A DNA stretch of 64,000 nt from positions 1 to 64,000 of the forward strand of contig JAJCYQ010000013.1 of NCBI GenBank assembly GCA_029262835.1, in the 5' to 3' direction. The DNA comes from Bacteroidota bacterium (GTDB lineage: Bacteria > Bacteroidota > Rhodothermia > Rhodothermales > UBA10348). The first letter of the stretch is position 1; each line of letters begins with the position of its first letter. The translations under genes were made by a program, and so were the position numbers. The notes below the pieces were generated by a model. It did no database searches. It had not been told where the DNA came from and was given only the letters and a program-made list of their open reading frames with translations. Below, piece by piece: positions 39,714 to 48,772 of this stretch.

Positions 39714-40613
39714 TCAGGAAAGGCAGGTTGTAACGAATTGTTGGAGTGCCAGAAGATACGTGTCCGGCTGGTCCCTGTGAACGGTATGACCAGCATCGGG
39801 TACGTTCACATGGCGCAACCCGGGGCAGCGCCCTGCGAGTCGCTGTCCGACGCGCGTGTAGCGCTCATCGTCGGCGCCGGACACGTACCAGGCGCGGGGG
39901 CCGAAGCGCGCGCATACCGGCCACATGTCCGGCTGTGTAGACAGGGAAAACGCGCGAAGGGCAGCGGCAAGAGGCTCCGCGTGGGGGCCAGCGTCAGGGG
40001 CAAGTTTCTGCGCAATCCGGTCCTCCATGTCGCGCGGCGGCTGTCCATTCTGCTGGAAGACCGGCTGCCGGTACCACGCCTCGAGGAATGCGCGGAATTC
40101 CGCCTTCGTCCCCGCCTCCTGGAGCCGACGGGCGACATCCGTGTCGTGTCGCGCGCGAACGCGCCGCTCGGCGCCATCGACGAGGCCCGGGTGAGCAGAC
40201 TCCAGAAACAGGCCGTGCACGGCAGACGGATGCTGGTGGGCCATGGCGAGCGCCACGCGCCCTCCCAGGGAATAACCGGCGACCAGGACGCGAGGAAGCG
40301 GCGCCGTTTGCGCCGCAGCCTGCGCGGCACTGCGCGGCCCGTGTTGCAAAACACCACGCACGTCATTGTGCGAAGCGCTCCAGACTGCGTTCTGCACCGC
40401 GTCCCACACAAACGAGGCCGCGTAAGCAAGCGAAATCGGAGGGACATGCACCGCGGATCCGTGACCCGGTAAATCCGGCAGCAGCACACGAAGACCTGCC
40501 TGCCGGGCAACAGCCCGCGCGGGCCCCTCCAGATCCCGGCCGCACCCCATGAAACCGTGCAGCATGACGAGTATCGGCGCCTGGTCGTCGGCCCCTCCGG
40601 GAGCGCATGTCAT
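39714..40613 (-). CDS. menH: 2-succinyl-6-hydroxy-2,4-cyclohexadiene-1-carboxylate synthase-like alpha/beta hydrolase
   Basis: MLHGFMGCGRDL, DLPGHG, VAGYSLGGRVALAMA, between menD and menB. Confidence 0.85.
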   Translation of the reverse strand: MTCAPGGADDQAPILVMLHGFMGCGRDLEGPARAVARQAGLRVLLPDLPGHGSAVHVPPISLAYAASFVWDAVQNAVWSASHNDVRGVLQHGPRSAAQAAAQTAPLPRVLVAGYSLGGRVALAMAHQHPSAVHGLFLESAHPGLVDGAERRVRARHDTDVARRLQEAGTKAEFRAFLEAWYRQPVFQQNGQPPRDMEDRIAQKLAPDAGPHAEPLAAALRAFSLSTQPDMWPVCARFGPRAWYVSGADDERYTRVGQRLAGRCPGLRHVNVPDAGHTVHRDQPDTYLLALQQFVTTCLS

Positions 40614-42466
40614 GTCAGAGGAACGGCCGCTCGGAGCGCGCGGGTCACGCTCGCCAGCAGTTGTTTCTGCCGGTCAATGGTTGTTTCGCGCTGCGTGCGC
40701 ACCTCAACAAGAATACCGCCGTCGGCTGCCATGCCGCGCCGAACGGCCTCGGCGACACCAGACAGGGACGCCGGAGCTTCGTACGAGAGGCCGAACATGT
40801 CCGCTGCTGCGCGGAACGAGAAGCCGTGCGGGGTTGCAAAGAGGGGCGTGAAGACGTCTTCGGCGGCGGCTACCGGAAGCCAGGAGAAAATGCCGCCGCC
40901 GTCGTTGTTGAGCACGACGATGGTCACATTGCGCGCCGCGGCCAGCGCGTTCAGGTCGTGGAGCAACGTAAGATCGCCCAGGAGGAGCACCGCGCGCGAC
41001 CCTGCCGCCTGCGCCGCGCCGATGGCTGTAGAGACCTGCCCGTCAATGCCGGACGCCCCGCGGTTGACAACAACCGCTTGCCTGGCGGGCATGGGTCCGG
41101 CAAAGGTATCGGCATGGCGGATGGGGAGACTGTTGCCAAGCACGAGAGGCTGGCGCGTCTCGCCCATGGCGTCAATCACGGTTCGCACGCAGGCCTGCTC
41201 GGTGAGTGGGGCGTGACCGGACGACGTGTCGCCGTGCGGCGCATCCAGAAGACCAGCAATGTGCTCCCGCGCCGCACGTTCAAGCGCGGCCCAGCGCGCC
41301 GCCCAGGACATATCGGCGGGTACGCGGAATGCAGGGGCCTCTTCAGCCAAGGCGGCCAGGAGCGTATGCGGAGACGCCGTGAATCGATGGGTCACGAGGT
41401 GTCCGGGGTCAATGCGCTGCGCGGCGTCATCGACGACCACGACGGCGCCCGGCCGGGTGGCTTCCAGGAACTGTTGCCAACGTTTCGACACGGGCGGGCG
41501 GCCGAGTTGCACGACCATGTCGGGCGCGAGCGCCGACCAGCGGTCCCTGTCGTGCAATATGGCATCGTAGTGGATCACCGGCGTACCGACGGCGCCCAGG
41601 TCAAGGGTGCGGTACTGGGAGGCGATATCGGCGAGCACGGGCCAGGCGGCAGGCGCCTGGTCCTCCTTCTGCGACTCCTTCTGCGACTCCTTCTGCGACT
41701 CCGCGCGCAGCTCGACGCGCCCATATACCGGCATGCGGCCCAGCAGCAGCAGTGGGCGGCGGCTGGCAGCGAGCAGCCCTTTGAGCACTTCCATGTTGGT
41801 GCCAGCGGCCGCACGACCGGTGGCGGCATCGGCGACGCTATCCGGCGAAACGAGCGTCGTCCACGGAGAAGAACCAGCCCGCCAGGCGGCCAGGGCGTCC
41901 GGCGCATCGGGCGGCGGCCGCTCAGCGTCACCATCAAAAAGCGGCTCGCGGAACATGCAGTTCAGGTGCACAGGGCCGTCGGCGCTGCGCCGAACCGCTT
42001 CAGCGACGGTCGTCAGCACAAAAGACGGCGCAATGGCGCGCGTGGGTACCGGCATGTCGAAAGACCAGACGACGTCCTCGCCGAAAATCCTGACCTGCCG
42101 GATGGTCTGGTTCGCCGACGTATCGCGCAGCTCTGGGGGGCGGTCGGCCGTGAGGAGGATCATGGGCAGGCGTTCGAGCCGGGCTTCGACCGCCGCCGGG
42201 TGCCCATTGGCGAGAGCCGTACCGGACGTCGTCAGCCACGCGGCAGCGCGCCCCGTCATGCGGGCGTGCCCAAGAGCCATGAACGCCGATCCCCGCTCGT
42301 CAAAATGCATATGCACGGTGGCGCGGGAATTACGACCCGCCGCGACAACAATCGGCGTGGAGCGGGATCCGGGAGATGCGAAGAATGTCGTCACACCGTG
42401 GCGCACGAGCTCCTCTACGAGCAGCCCCGCCCACATTTGCCCGATACCGTCTGATTCAGGTCGCAT
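40610..42466 (-). CDS. menD: SEPHCHC synthase MenD
   Basis: VEELVRHGVTTFFASPGSRSTPIVVAA, DERGSAFMALGHARMTG, TADRPPELRDTSANQTIRQ, NRGASGIDGQVSTAIG; start at MRPES. Confidence 0.95.
   Translation of the reverse strand: MRPESDGIGQMWAGLLVEELVRHGVTTFFASPGSRSTPIVVAAGRNSRATVHMHFDERGSAFMALGHARMTGRAAAWLTTSGTALANGHPAAVEARLERLPMILLTADRPPELRDTSANQTIRQVRIFGEDVVWSFDMPVPTRAIAPSFVLTTVAEAVRRSADGPVHLNCMFREPLFDGDAERPPPDAPDALAAWRAGSSPWTTLVSPDSVADAATGRAAAGTNMEVLKGLLAASRRPLLLLGRMPVYGRVELRAESQKESQKESQKEDQAPAAWPVLADIASQYRTLDLGAVGTPVIHYDAILHDRDRWSALAPDMVVQLGRPPVSKRWQQFLEATRPGAVVVVDDAAQRIDPGHLVTHRFTASPHTLLAALAEEAPAFRVPADMSWAARWAALERAAREHIAGLLDAPHGDTSSGHAPLTEQACVRTVIDAMGETRQPLVLGNSLPIRHADTFAGPMPARQAVVVNRGASGIDGQVSTAIGAAQAAGSRAVLLLGDLTLLHDLNALAAARNVTIVVLNNDGGGIFSWLPVAAAEDVFTPLFATPHGFSFRAAADMFGLSYEAPASLSGVAEAVRRGMAADGGILVEVRTQRETTIDRQKQLLASVTRALRAAVPLT
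41663..41702. repeat. 12-bp tandem repeat (3.3 copies) inside menD
   Basis: (CTCCTTCTGCGA)3; protein ESQKESQKESQKEDQ. Confidence 0.95.
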
Positions 42467-43727
42467 CGCGGACCGATACCCCAAGGATCCGTGTAAAATC
42501 TGTGATTTTCTGTTCGATCTCGAGCCATTCGGCACCAGGCTCGGACCCATCTACAATACCTGCCCCGGAAAACAGGGTGAGTTGGCGTCCTTCCACCACC
42601 CCGCAGCGCAGGGCCACGGCAAATTCTGCAGAATCACGGCCAATCCAGCCGATGGGTCCCGCATACCAACCCCGGTCAAAGTCTTCGAGGCTGTCAATAA
42701 TATCGAGGGCATCGGCCGTCGGTGCGCCCCCCACAGCGGGTGTCGGGTGCAGCGAGCGCAGCAGATCCAGGTCTGAAACGCCCGGGCGGAGCGTGCCGGA
42801 GAGCCTCGAACAGAGGTGCCTACCGCCGGCCAGCCGCATCTCGGATGCGACCTCATCGACCGTGACATCTTCGCAATGGGATGCCAGCACGGCCCGGATA
42901 TACTCCCGCACGAACGCGTGCTCGCGCTGGTCCTTTTCACTCGCCAGGAGGGACTCCCGGTAGGCTTCGTCATCCTGGAAGGTGGTTCCCCGCGGCCGGG
43001 TACCGGCTACGGCTTCGGAAAACACCTCCCGGCCACGGCGGAAGAACAGCCGCTCGGGCGATGCGCCCATGAAGACGGCACCACTCGGCGATTCGACCAG
43101 GTAGTGGAAACAGTTTGGCGTGGAGTGCTGCAGCGTGGAGAGCAGCGAGGCGGCCTGGAGGTTCGCGGCAAATTGCACGTCAACCCGGCGGGCGAGCACG
43201 ACTTTCTGCAATATTTCCTGCGAAAAGGCGTCGAGCGACCATTTGATCTGCGTTTTCCAGCCTTCAAAGCCCGGGTTGTCGCTTCGGGACCGCGGCAGCG
43301 GAACCGATTCAAACGGGTCCGGGTCGGGCAGCACAATTTCGTCGACTTCGCGCAGCACCTCACGAAGGTCCTCACCGTCCTCGGGCAGCACCAGATTGCA
43401 GCACAGCAGCGTCTTGTGTCCTCTGCGATGCCATTCGAAGCGCGGCAGCACGAAGCGGTAGGCCGGAAACTCGAACCAGTCTGAGAGGCCATGCCGCGCC
43501 GCGTTGAAGCGCATGCCCCCATGAAACCGGAGTGCAGCACCCGGCCGGTGCAGGATGTTGTCCAGATCGCGCTCCACGCGGGACCAGTCCGGCATGCTCT
43601 CTCCTTCCACAACCATGGCCTCTCCGGTCATGGCCATCATGTCGTCGGCATGCCGGCCCCGCCAGTACATGCGAGGGCCCTGCTGGACATTCAGCCAGGC
43701 CAGTGGGTCGATGGATGGCACAGGCAC
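42456..43727 (-). CDS. menF: isochorismate synthase
   Basis: QKVVLARRVDV, SGAVFMGASPERLF, AVAGTRPRG, RLSGTLRPGVSDLDLLRSLHPTPAVGGAPT, RGWYAGPIGW; true start possibly upstream. Confidence 0.92.
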   Translation of the reverse strand: MPVPSIDPLAWLNVQQGPRMYWRGRHADDMMAMTGEAMVVEGESMPDWSRVERDLDNILHRPGAALRFHGGMRFNAARHGLSDWFEFPAYRFVLPRFEWHRRGHKTLLCCNLVLPEDGEDLREVLREVDEIVLPDPDPFESVPLPRSRSDNPGFEGWKTQIKWSLDAFSQEILQKVVLARRVDVQFAANLQAASLLSTLQHSTPNCFHYLVESPSGAVFMGASPERLFFRRGREVFSEAVAGTRPRGTTFQDDEAYRESLLASEKDQREHAFVREYIRAVLASHCEDVTVDEVASEMRLAGGRHLCSRLSGTLRPGVSDLDLLRSLHPTPAVGGAPTADALDIIDSLEDFDRGWYAGPIGWIGRDSAEFAVALRCGVVEGRQLTLFSGAGIVDGSEPGAEWLEIEQKITDFTRILGVSVRDAT

Positions 43728-43977
43728 TTCAACCCGTACCAGACGTTTTTCGCCTGGATCAAAGGCCTCATACTGCCTTTTGATGGCATGCTTGAGGCGG
43801 GTCGTGATGTCCGTAATATCGATCAGCGGCGATTCTATGAGGACGCCTCCGGAAGGATGGTGAACCTGTTGCGGCGCAATATACGAGTATCGGTGCGGTT
43901 CGATTCAACTCGGAGTGCATCGTTACGGAATCCATCGAAAACTCCGACCGCGGATTGTATCAGAGGCGTACCAGCGG

Positions 43978-44610
43978 TCACCGATCGCTTCCTGCCCGTC
44001 CGGATTTTCTGTAATTCCAGATGCGAAGCATGGAGGCCTCCATATCGGCGACCTCGTCCGTGTACGTTCCCTGCTGGAGGGCGTAGCGGATGATCAGATT
44101 GCGCAACGTGCGGTCGGGCGCTGGCAGGGTTCGCTTCATGCCGGGGGCCCGCCGGGCCAGTGGCCGCACCAGGGCGTCGACGACACCCCATCGCAGCAGA
44201 ATGAACCCTGCCAGCCCGGCGCCTGTGGCGCCGAGGCGCCCGTCTGCAGCCAGAAAGCTGAGCACGCCCACATAGGCCAATCCCTGGACGATGGGCTTCG
44301 ACAAATGCACAGCCAGACGGGCGCCGCCCGGCCGCACGAGGCCCGGCCCGAAGATGGCCAGAAACAGGTAGACGGCCAATGCCCCGAGCACAGCCTGCGC
44401 GGCCGAGGATGTGACCAGGAATACAAGCAGCATCCAGACGGCGGCGTGGGCCGGAAACCGCGCCCACGCGGAGGCTTCCCGAAGCAGGCGTTCCAGGCCC
44501 ATGCGCTCCACAACCTCCGGAGAAAACGCGTTCAGCAGTTCGTCGGTCGTGTGGAACCAGACACCTTCGGCCGTGAAAATGCCATGGGGCATGGAAACAT
44601 GATAGGCCAT
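43978..44610 (-). CDS. hypothetical integral membrane protein
   Basis: 210 aa, several hydrophobic helices, Met start; consistent with the surrounding - strand gene string. Confidence 0.6.
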   Translation of the reverse strand: MAYHVSMPHGIFTAEGVWFHTTDELLNAFSPEVVERMGLERLLREASAWARFPAHAAVWMLLVFLVTSSAAQAVLGALAVYLFLAIFGPGLVRPGGARLAVHLSKPIVQGLAYVGVLSFLAADGRLGATGAGLAGFILLRWGVVDALVRPLARRAPGMKRTLPAPDRTLRNLIIRYALQQGTYTDEVADMEASMLRIWNYRKSGRAGSDR

Positions 44611-44618
44611 GGTCAGAA

Positions 44619-45551
44619 TTATTCGTCAGCCAGAACGTCGTAATACCGCAGGCTGGACGGCGCCCACCGGGGTTGCAGCACGTAGAGATATGGCGGTGTG
44701 CGTAGCGACGGAAAAACCATCCCCGAATTGTCGTCGCGCATGGCCGCCCACGGCACTTCAAGAAACAGGTCCTCCGATTCCTGTGCAAGGTCAAACTGGG
44801 AAAGCGGAATCTGGTACGTCAGCTCGACCCGCGACGGATCGAGCGATACCTGCCTGCCTGGCGGCATTCCGGTCACGCGGACATCGACCATGCGGACCGC
44901 CTGCGTGAATTCCTGTACGTCCGCGAAGTAGGCGACTTCACGCGTATCGAACGAAACGAGTCCGGTCAGCGAGTCCTGCAGCGGAATCATGGTCGTAACG
45001 GAATCGTCCACACCGCCCAGTGTACGACGCTCTGTGGGCCACGAACGGATATCTCCAAGAATGGAACGGGCGCCAACCAGTGTCACTGAATCTGGTCGGA
45101 TCCGGATCGGCGGAATGACCCGGTGCCCGGATTTCAGCTGCAATTCCACGCGTGGCTGCACACGCACCCGTTTCCACTCTGTCGGCCCCGTCGTGATGTC
45201 CACCGTCCGAGGCGAAACCGACTGCAGCACCACATTCCCGAGCGCCTCCCGCGCCGCCGCCTGTACATCGAGAGCCCCGCCGTTCACGCGAAAGGAGATG
45301 CGCGGTGGGTTATAATAGTATCTGAGAAGCTGGACACCCTCTCCCACGACCTGGACCTGGACCTCCTGGGGAGGCAGTGAGGTGAGGGCCATGCCATCCG
45401 GAACATCGGTCACCTCCGTCGGCAGGTTCAGTACCCGTGTGTACGTTTCCTGGAGCGAAAAAATGAACCAAAACAGGCAGGAGGTCAGTATACACAGCGT
45501 TATGACCCACCCGCGGTAGCGGTCATCGTGATCGCGCCCAACGCCCTTCAC
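44619..45551 (-). CDS. YbbR-like (CdaR family) protein
   Basis: N-terminal TM followed by YbbR-like repeats ([80 protein letters not shown]). Confidence 0.7.
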   Translation of the reverse strand: MKGVGRDHDDRYRGWVITLCILTSCLFWFIFSLQETYTRVLNLPTEVTDVPDGMALTSLPPQEVQVQVVGEGVQLLRYYYNPPRISFRVNGGALDVQAAAREALGNVVLQSVSPRTVDITTGPTEWKRVRVQPRVELQLKSGHRVIPPIRIRPDSVTLVGARSILGDIRSWPTERRTLGGVDDSVTTMIPLQDSLTGLVSFDTREVAYFADVQEFTQAVRMVDVRVTGMPPGRQVSLDPSRVELTYQIPLSQFDLAQESEDLFLEVPWAAMRDDNSGMVFPSLRTPPYLYVLQPRWAPSSLRYYDVLADE

Positions 45552-45997
45552 AACGAGAGTACCTTGAGGAGTTGCTCTTTGTTGGCACGGGCTATTTCAC
45601 GACCCTGAATAGGGAGGTTTTGCCGCGTACGGGCGAGCGCCCGCAGTTCGCGTACCGTCATGGACTCCAGGTCCGTGGATGAGCCATCCCGGCCGGTCTC
45701 ACCGCGACGTGCGCCACCAGATGACTGCATGCGCCGCGTCTGATCATCGGGACGCGCAATTACGTGGCTGGCCACCAGTTCGCCGACGCGTTCGGCCGCC
45801 GCCGCACCTGCATCCACAGAACTTCGAACAGCGGCTGTCTCACCCTCGACAATGACAGTCACGAGCGCGGCGACCGTCCGCTCCATGCGGACGAGTTGGA
45901 CGTCGGACGCCTTGCACATGGCGTCGGCCGCTTCAATCGCCGCCACCAGTCCACGCGTTTCGACAAACCCCGTTGCGGTATGCGCGGCGCTTGACAT
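45548..45997 (-). CDS. bacterial microcompartment (BMC) shell protein with C-terminal extension
   Basis: [74 protein letters not shown]; extension [37 protein letters not shown]. Confidence 0.88.
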   Translation of the reverse strand: MSSAAHTATGFVETRGLVAAIEAADAMCKASDVQLVRMERTVAALVTVIVEGETAAVRSSVDAGAAAAERVGELVASHVIARPDDQTRRMQSSGGARRGETGRDGSSTDLESMTVRELRALARTRQNLPIQGREIARANKEQLLKVLSL

Positions 45998-46003
45998 GGA
46001 AAA

Positions 46004-46297
46004 TCAGTCGGACAGGCCCGACGGCAGAATGGCTTCCACGTCGCTGTGGGGCCGCGGAATGACATGGACGGAAATCAGTTCTCCCACCCGCTCAGCAGCC
46101 GCAGCGCCCGCGTCGGTAGCCGCCTTCACGGCCCCCACGTCTCCGCGGACCATGACCGTAACATAGCCACCACCAATTTTCTCCTTGCCCATGAGCTGAA
46201 CCTTGGCCGCCTTGACCATGGCGTCGGCCGCTTCGACCGCTCCGACAAGCCCCCGTGTTTCGATCATACCGAGGGCGATACCGTAATCTTCTGACAT
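46004..46297 (-). CDS. BMC-H type microcompartment shell protein
   Basis: [85 protein letters not shown]. Confidence 0.95.
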   Translation of the reverse strand: MSEDYGIALGMIETRGLVGAVEAADAMVKAAKVQLMGKEKIGGGYVTVMVRGDVGAVKAATDAGAAAAERVGELISVHVIPRPHSDVEAILPSGLSD

Positions 46298-46367
46298 TGC
46301 GCGTGTGGATTGATTTGGGACCAATATACTGGATTCCACCTCAATATGAATGCAGGCTTCACGTTTG

Positions 46368-47441
46368 TCAACACCCCTGGCCCCCCTTTTCTGCGATCAG
46401 CCTCGAAATATGCCTGGAAGGGGTTTCGTCCGTGTCCCCTGCTCCGAATATCGGAATGGGGCCGTCCGGCATCGTTCTTACGGCGGCAAGTATGGCATGC
46501 CGGTCCGCGCCGACGATCTGATTCCAGCCCCCCGTTGTGGTCTCCGTCCACTCGGTTTCGTCGCGCAGCGTAATACAGCGCGTGCCCAGCCACAGGGCTT
46601 CTTTCTGAAGTCCCCCAGAATCGGTCAGCACACAGGCCGCCTCGCGCAAGAGCGTCAGCATGGCCAGATACGGCAGGGGTGCCATCACCTCCACATTGTC
46701 TGGAATATCCACATCGGCGAGCCGGACGCGCGTTCTCGGGTGCAGCGGCAGCAGGACGGGCATATCCAGTCGCCCAAACGCATCGAAAATAGCGGCCAGA
46801 CGGTGTGCGTCGTCCGTGTTCTCTGCCCGGTGAACTGTAGCGAGCGCAAAGCGGCCCGCCTCGTGCCGGGTCAAAGAGATCAACGGGCGCCTCGTGGCGG
46901 CTCGATCCGCAAACGTGCGTGTCGCATCCAGCATGACATCGCCCGTCATATGCACGCCGTCCGCCCGACCCTCCGCCTGCAGGTGCTCCGCGGCCGTCCG
47001 GGTGGGACAGAAACACAAATCGCTCAGCCTGTCGGTCACAATGCGGTTGATCTCCTCCGGCATGCGGCGATTGAACGACCTGAGCCCTGCCTCGACGTGG
47101 TCGACCGGGACATGCAACTTGGCCGCCACGAGCGCCGCAGCCAACGTCGAGTTCGTGTCGCCATAGACGACGACGCGCTCGGGTCGCAGATCGAGCAGCG
47201 CCTCTTCGAGGGCCGACATCATGCCAGCTGTCTGCTGCGCGTGGCTTCCCGATCCAATGCCAAGATTACGCTCGGGAGCCGGAATGCCGAGTTCCTCGAA
47301 GAAAACGGCACTCATATCGTCATCGTAGTGCTGCCCGGTATGTAACAGGTGCTCCTTGACGCCGCACGCCTCAAGAGCATGGCTGACCACCGCCGCCTTT
47401 ACGAATTGAGGGCGTGCGCCCACCACAGAACAGATCGTCAT
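46368..47441 (-). CDS. wecB: UDP-N-acetylglucosamine 2-epimerase (non-hydrolysing)
   Basis: [66 protein letters not shown]. Confidence 0.94.
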   Translation of the reverse strand: MTICSVVGARPQFVKAAVVSHALEACGVKEHLLHTGQHYDDDMSAVFFEELGIPAPERNLGIGSGSHAQQTAGMMSALEEALLDLRPERVVVYGDTNSTLAAALVAAKLHVPVDHVEAGLRSFNRRMPEEINRIVTDRLSDLCFCPTRTAAEHLQAEGRADGVHMTGDVMLDATRTFADRAATRRPLISLTRHEAGRFALATVHRAENTDDAHRLAAIFDAFGRLDMPVLLPLHPRTRVRLADVDIPDNVEVMAPLPYLAMLTLLREAACVLTDSGGLQKEALWLGTRCITLRDETEWTETTTGGWNQIVGADRHAILAAVRTMPDGPIPIFGAGDTDETPSRHISRLIAEKGGQGC

Positions 47442-48772
47442 GATGTATGCATCGGATTTGAATGGTCAACTATGTGATTGAGCAGCGTGGCCACATGACC
47501 TGTCTGGCTGCGCCGTGACCAGGCGCTGGCGTCCGTACGCGTAGCCCCACCGACCAGCGATCCGGCCCGCCAGGCGGACATGTGGTGCAGGAGACAGGCG
47601 CGGATGCCTTCGTCGTCTTCGTAGGCGTACACGCGCCCTGCGCCGCTTTGCCGCAGCACCCGGTCGGCTTCTCCTCCCGGTTCACCGAGTCCCAGGACAG
47701 GCCGGCCGCTCGCGACGTACTCGTAGATCTTGCCCGTTACGATGCCGGCGGCCTGCTCAACCCGGTTGATGGGCAGAAGCAGCAGCGACGCGCCCTTCAT
47801 GTACGCGATGGCTTCTTCGTGCGGCACGTAGGCGTGCTGCACGACACGGCTACCGAGGCTGCGGCGGACGATGTCGTCGTAAATACCCCTGTCCACGTTG
47901 CCCACCAGCAGGACGCGGACATCCTTGAACAGGTCAGGCTCAGCGCAGAGGACGTCCCACAGCGGCGTCGGATTGCGGGCAGGTCCGAGGTTTCCGGTGT
48001 GCACGATACTGAACCCCGGGAGCGTCATCGGGGCGGCGCGCTCCATATCGTCCGGGTCGAATCCGTTCGGTATGATTTCGTAGGGTAGATGCGTCCGTCT
48101 CGCCATCCAGGACGCCACGTCCCTTGACACGGTCACCCGGGTCGATGCCGCCTCGAGCGTACGCTGCGCGAGGATGGACTCCACGTCGCGAGCCATCACG
48201 CCCGCTGGAAGATCCGCCATGTAGGACATGTCCGGCCAGGCATCCCGCAGATCGGCCAGCCAGGGAAGCGAGAAGCGCGCCTTCAGGGCGCGGCCGACGA
48301 GGTGGGCGCTGTGAGGAGGACCACTGGTCAGGACGGCGTCTACCGGCTGCGTCCGCTGAAGACGCATGGCAGCCGCGAGCGCAAACGGGACCCAACCGAC
48401 TCGGGCATCGGGCAGAAAGATATTGGCCCGCACCCAGCGCGCAATCCGTTCCCTCAGACCGGGCACCCGGTCCCGCGCCAGAAATCCGGTACCCACGGCA
48501 TCTTTGCGACGCACGCCCAGGAAGCGGGCATACGTGGCGTAGGGGTCCCACGATCGCGTTCTTATGACCGTTACCCCCTGCGGCACATCGCGTGCGAGCT
48601 CTTCATCCAGATCCGGCCAGGCAGCCCAGCGCTCGCCAACGGTCAACACTACCGGCTCCCAGCCCAACGCGCGCAGGTACTTGCAGAATTTCAGTGTGCG
48701 CTGCACGCCGGATCCGCCCGACGGCGGCCAGTAGTAGGTAATGAGCAGCACGCGCCTTCGAGGAGCACTCAT
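47438..48772 (-). CDS. glycosyltransferase family 4-like protein
   Basis: MSAPRRRVLLITYYWPPSGGSGVQRTLKFCKYLRALGWEPVVLTV; IPNGFDPDD; IVTGKIYEYVASGRPVLGLGEPGGEADRVL. Confidence 0.85.
   Translation of the reverse strand: MSAPRRRVLLITYYWPPSGGSGVQRTLKFCKYLRALGWEPVVLTVGERWAAWPDLDEELARDVPQGVTVIRTRSWDPYATYARFLGVRRKDAVGTGFLARDRVPGLRERIARWVRANIFLPDARVGWVPFALAAAMRLQRTQPVDAVLTSGPPHSAHLVGRALKARFSLPWLADLRDAWPDMSYMADLPAGVMARDVESILAQRTLEAASTRVTVSRDVASWMARRTHLPYEIIPNGFDPDDMERAAPMTLPGFSIVHTGNLGPARNPTPLWDVLCAEPDLFKDVRVLLVGNVDRGIYDDIVRRSLGSRVVQHAYVPHEEAIAYMKGASLLLLPINRVEQAAGIVTGKIYEYVASGRPVLGLGEPGGEADRVLRQSGAGRVYAYEDDEGIRACLLHHMSAWRAGSLVGGATRTDASAWSRRSQTGHVATLLNHIVDHSNPMHTS

Noticed and set aside
40607-42454. 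615-aa + strand ORF
   Set aside because: Antisense to menD; low-complexity, arginine-rich shadow frame.
43835-44794. 319-aa - strand ORF
   Set aside because: Overlaps the more plausible membrane-protein frame 43978-44610; rich in R/G/H with no coherent hydrophobic pattern.
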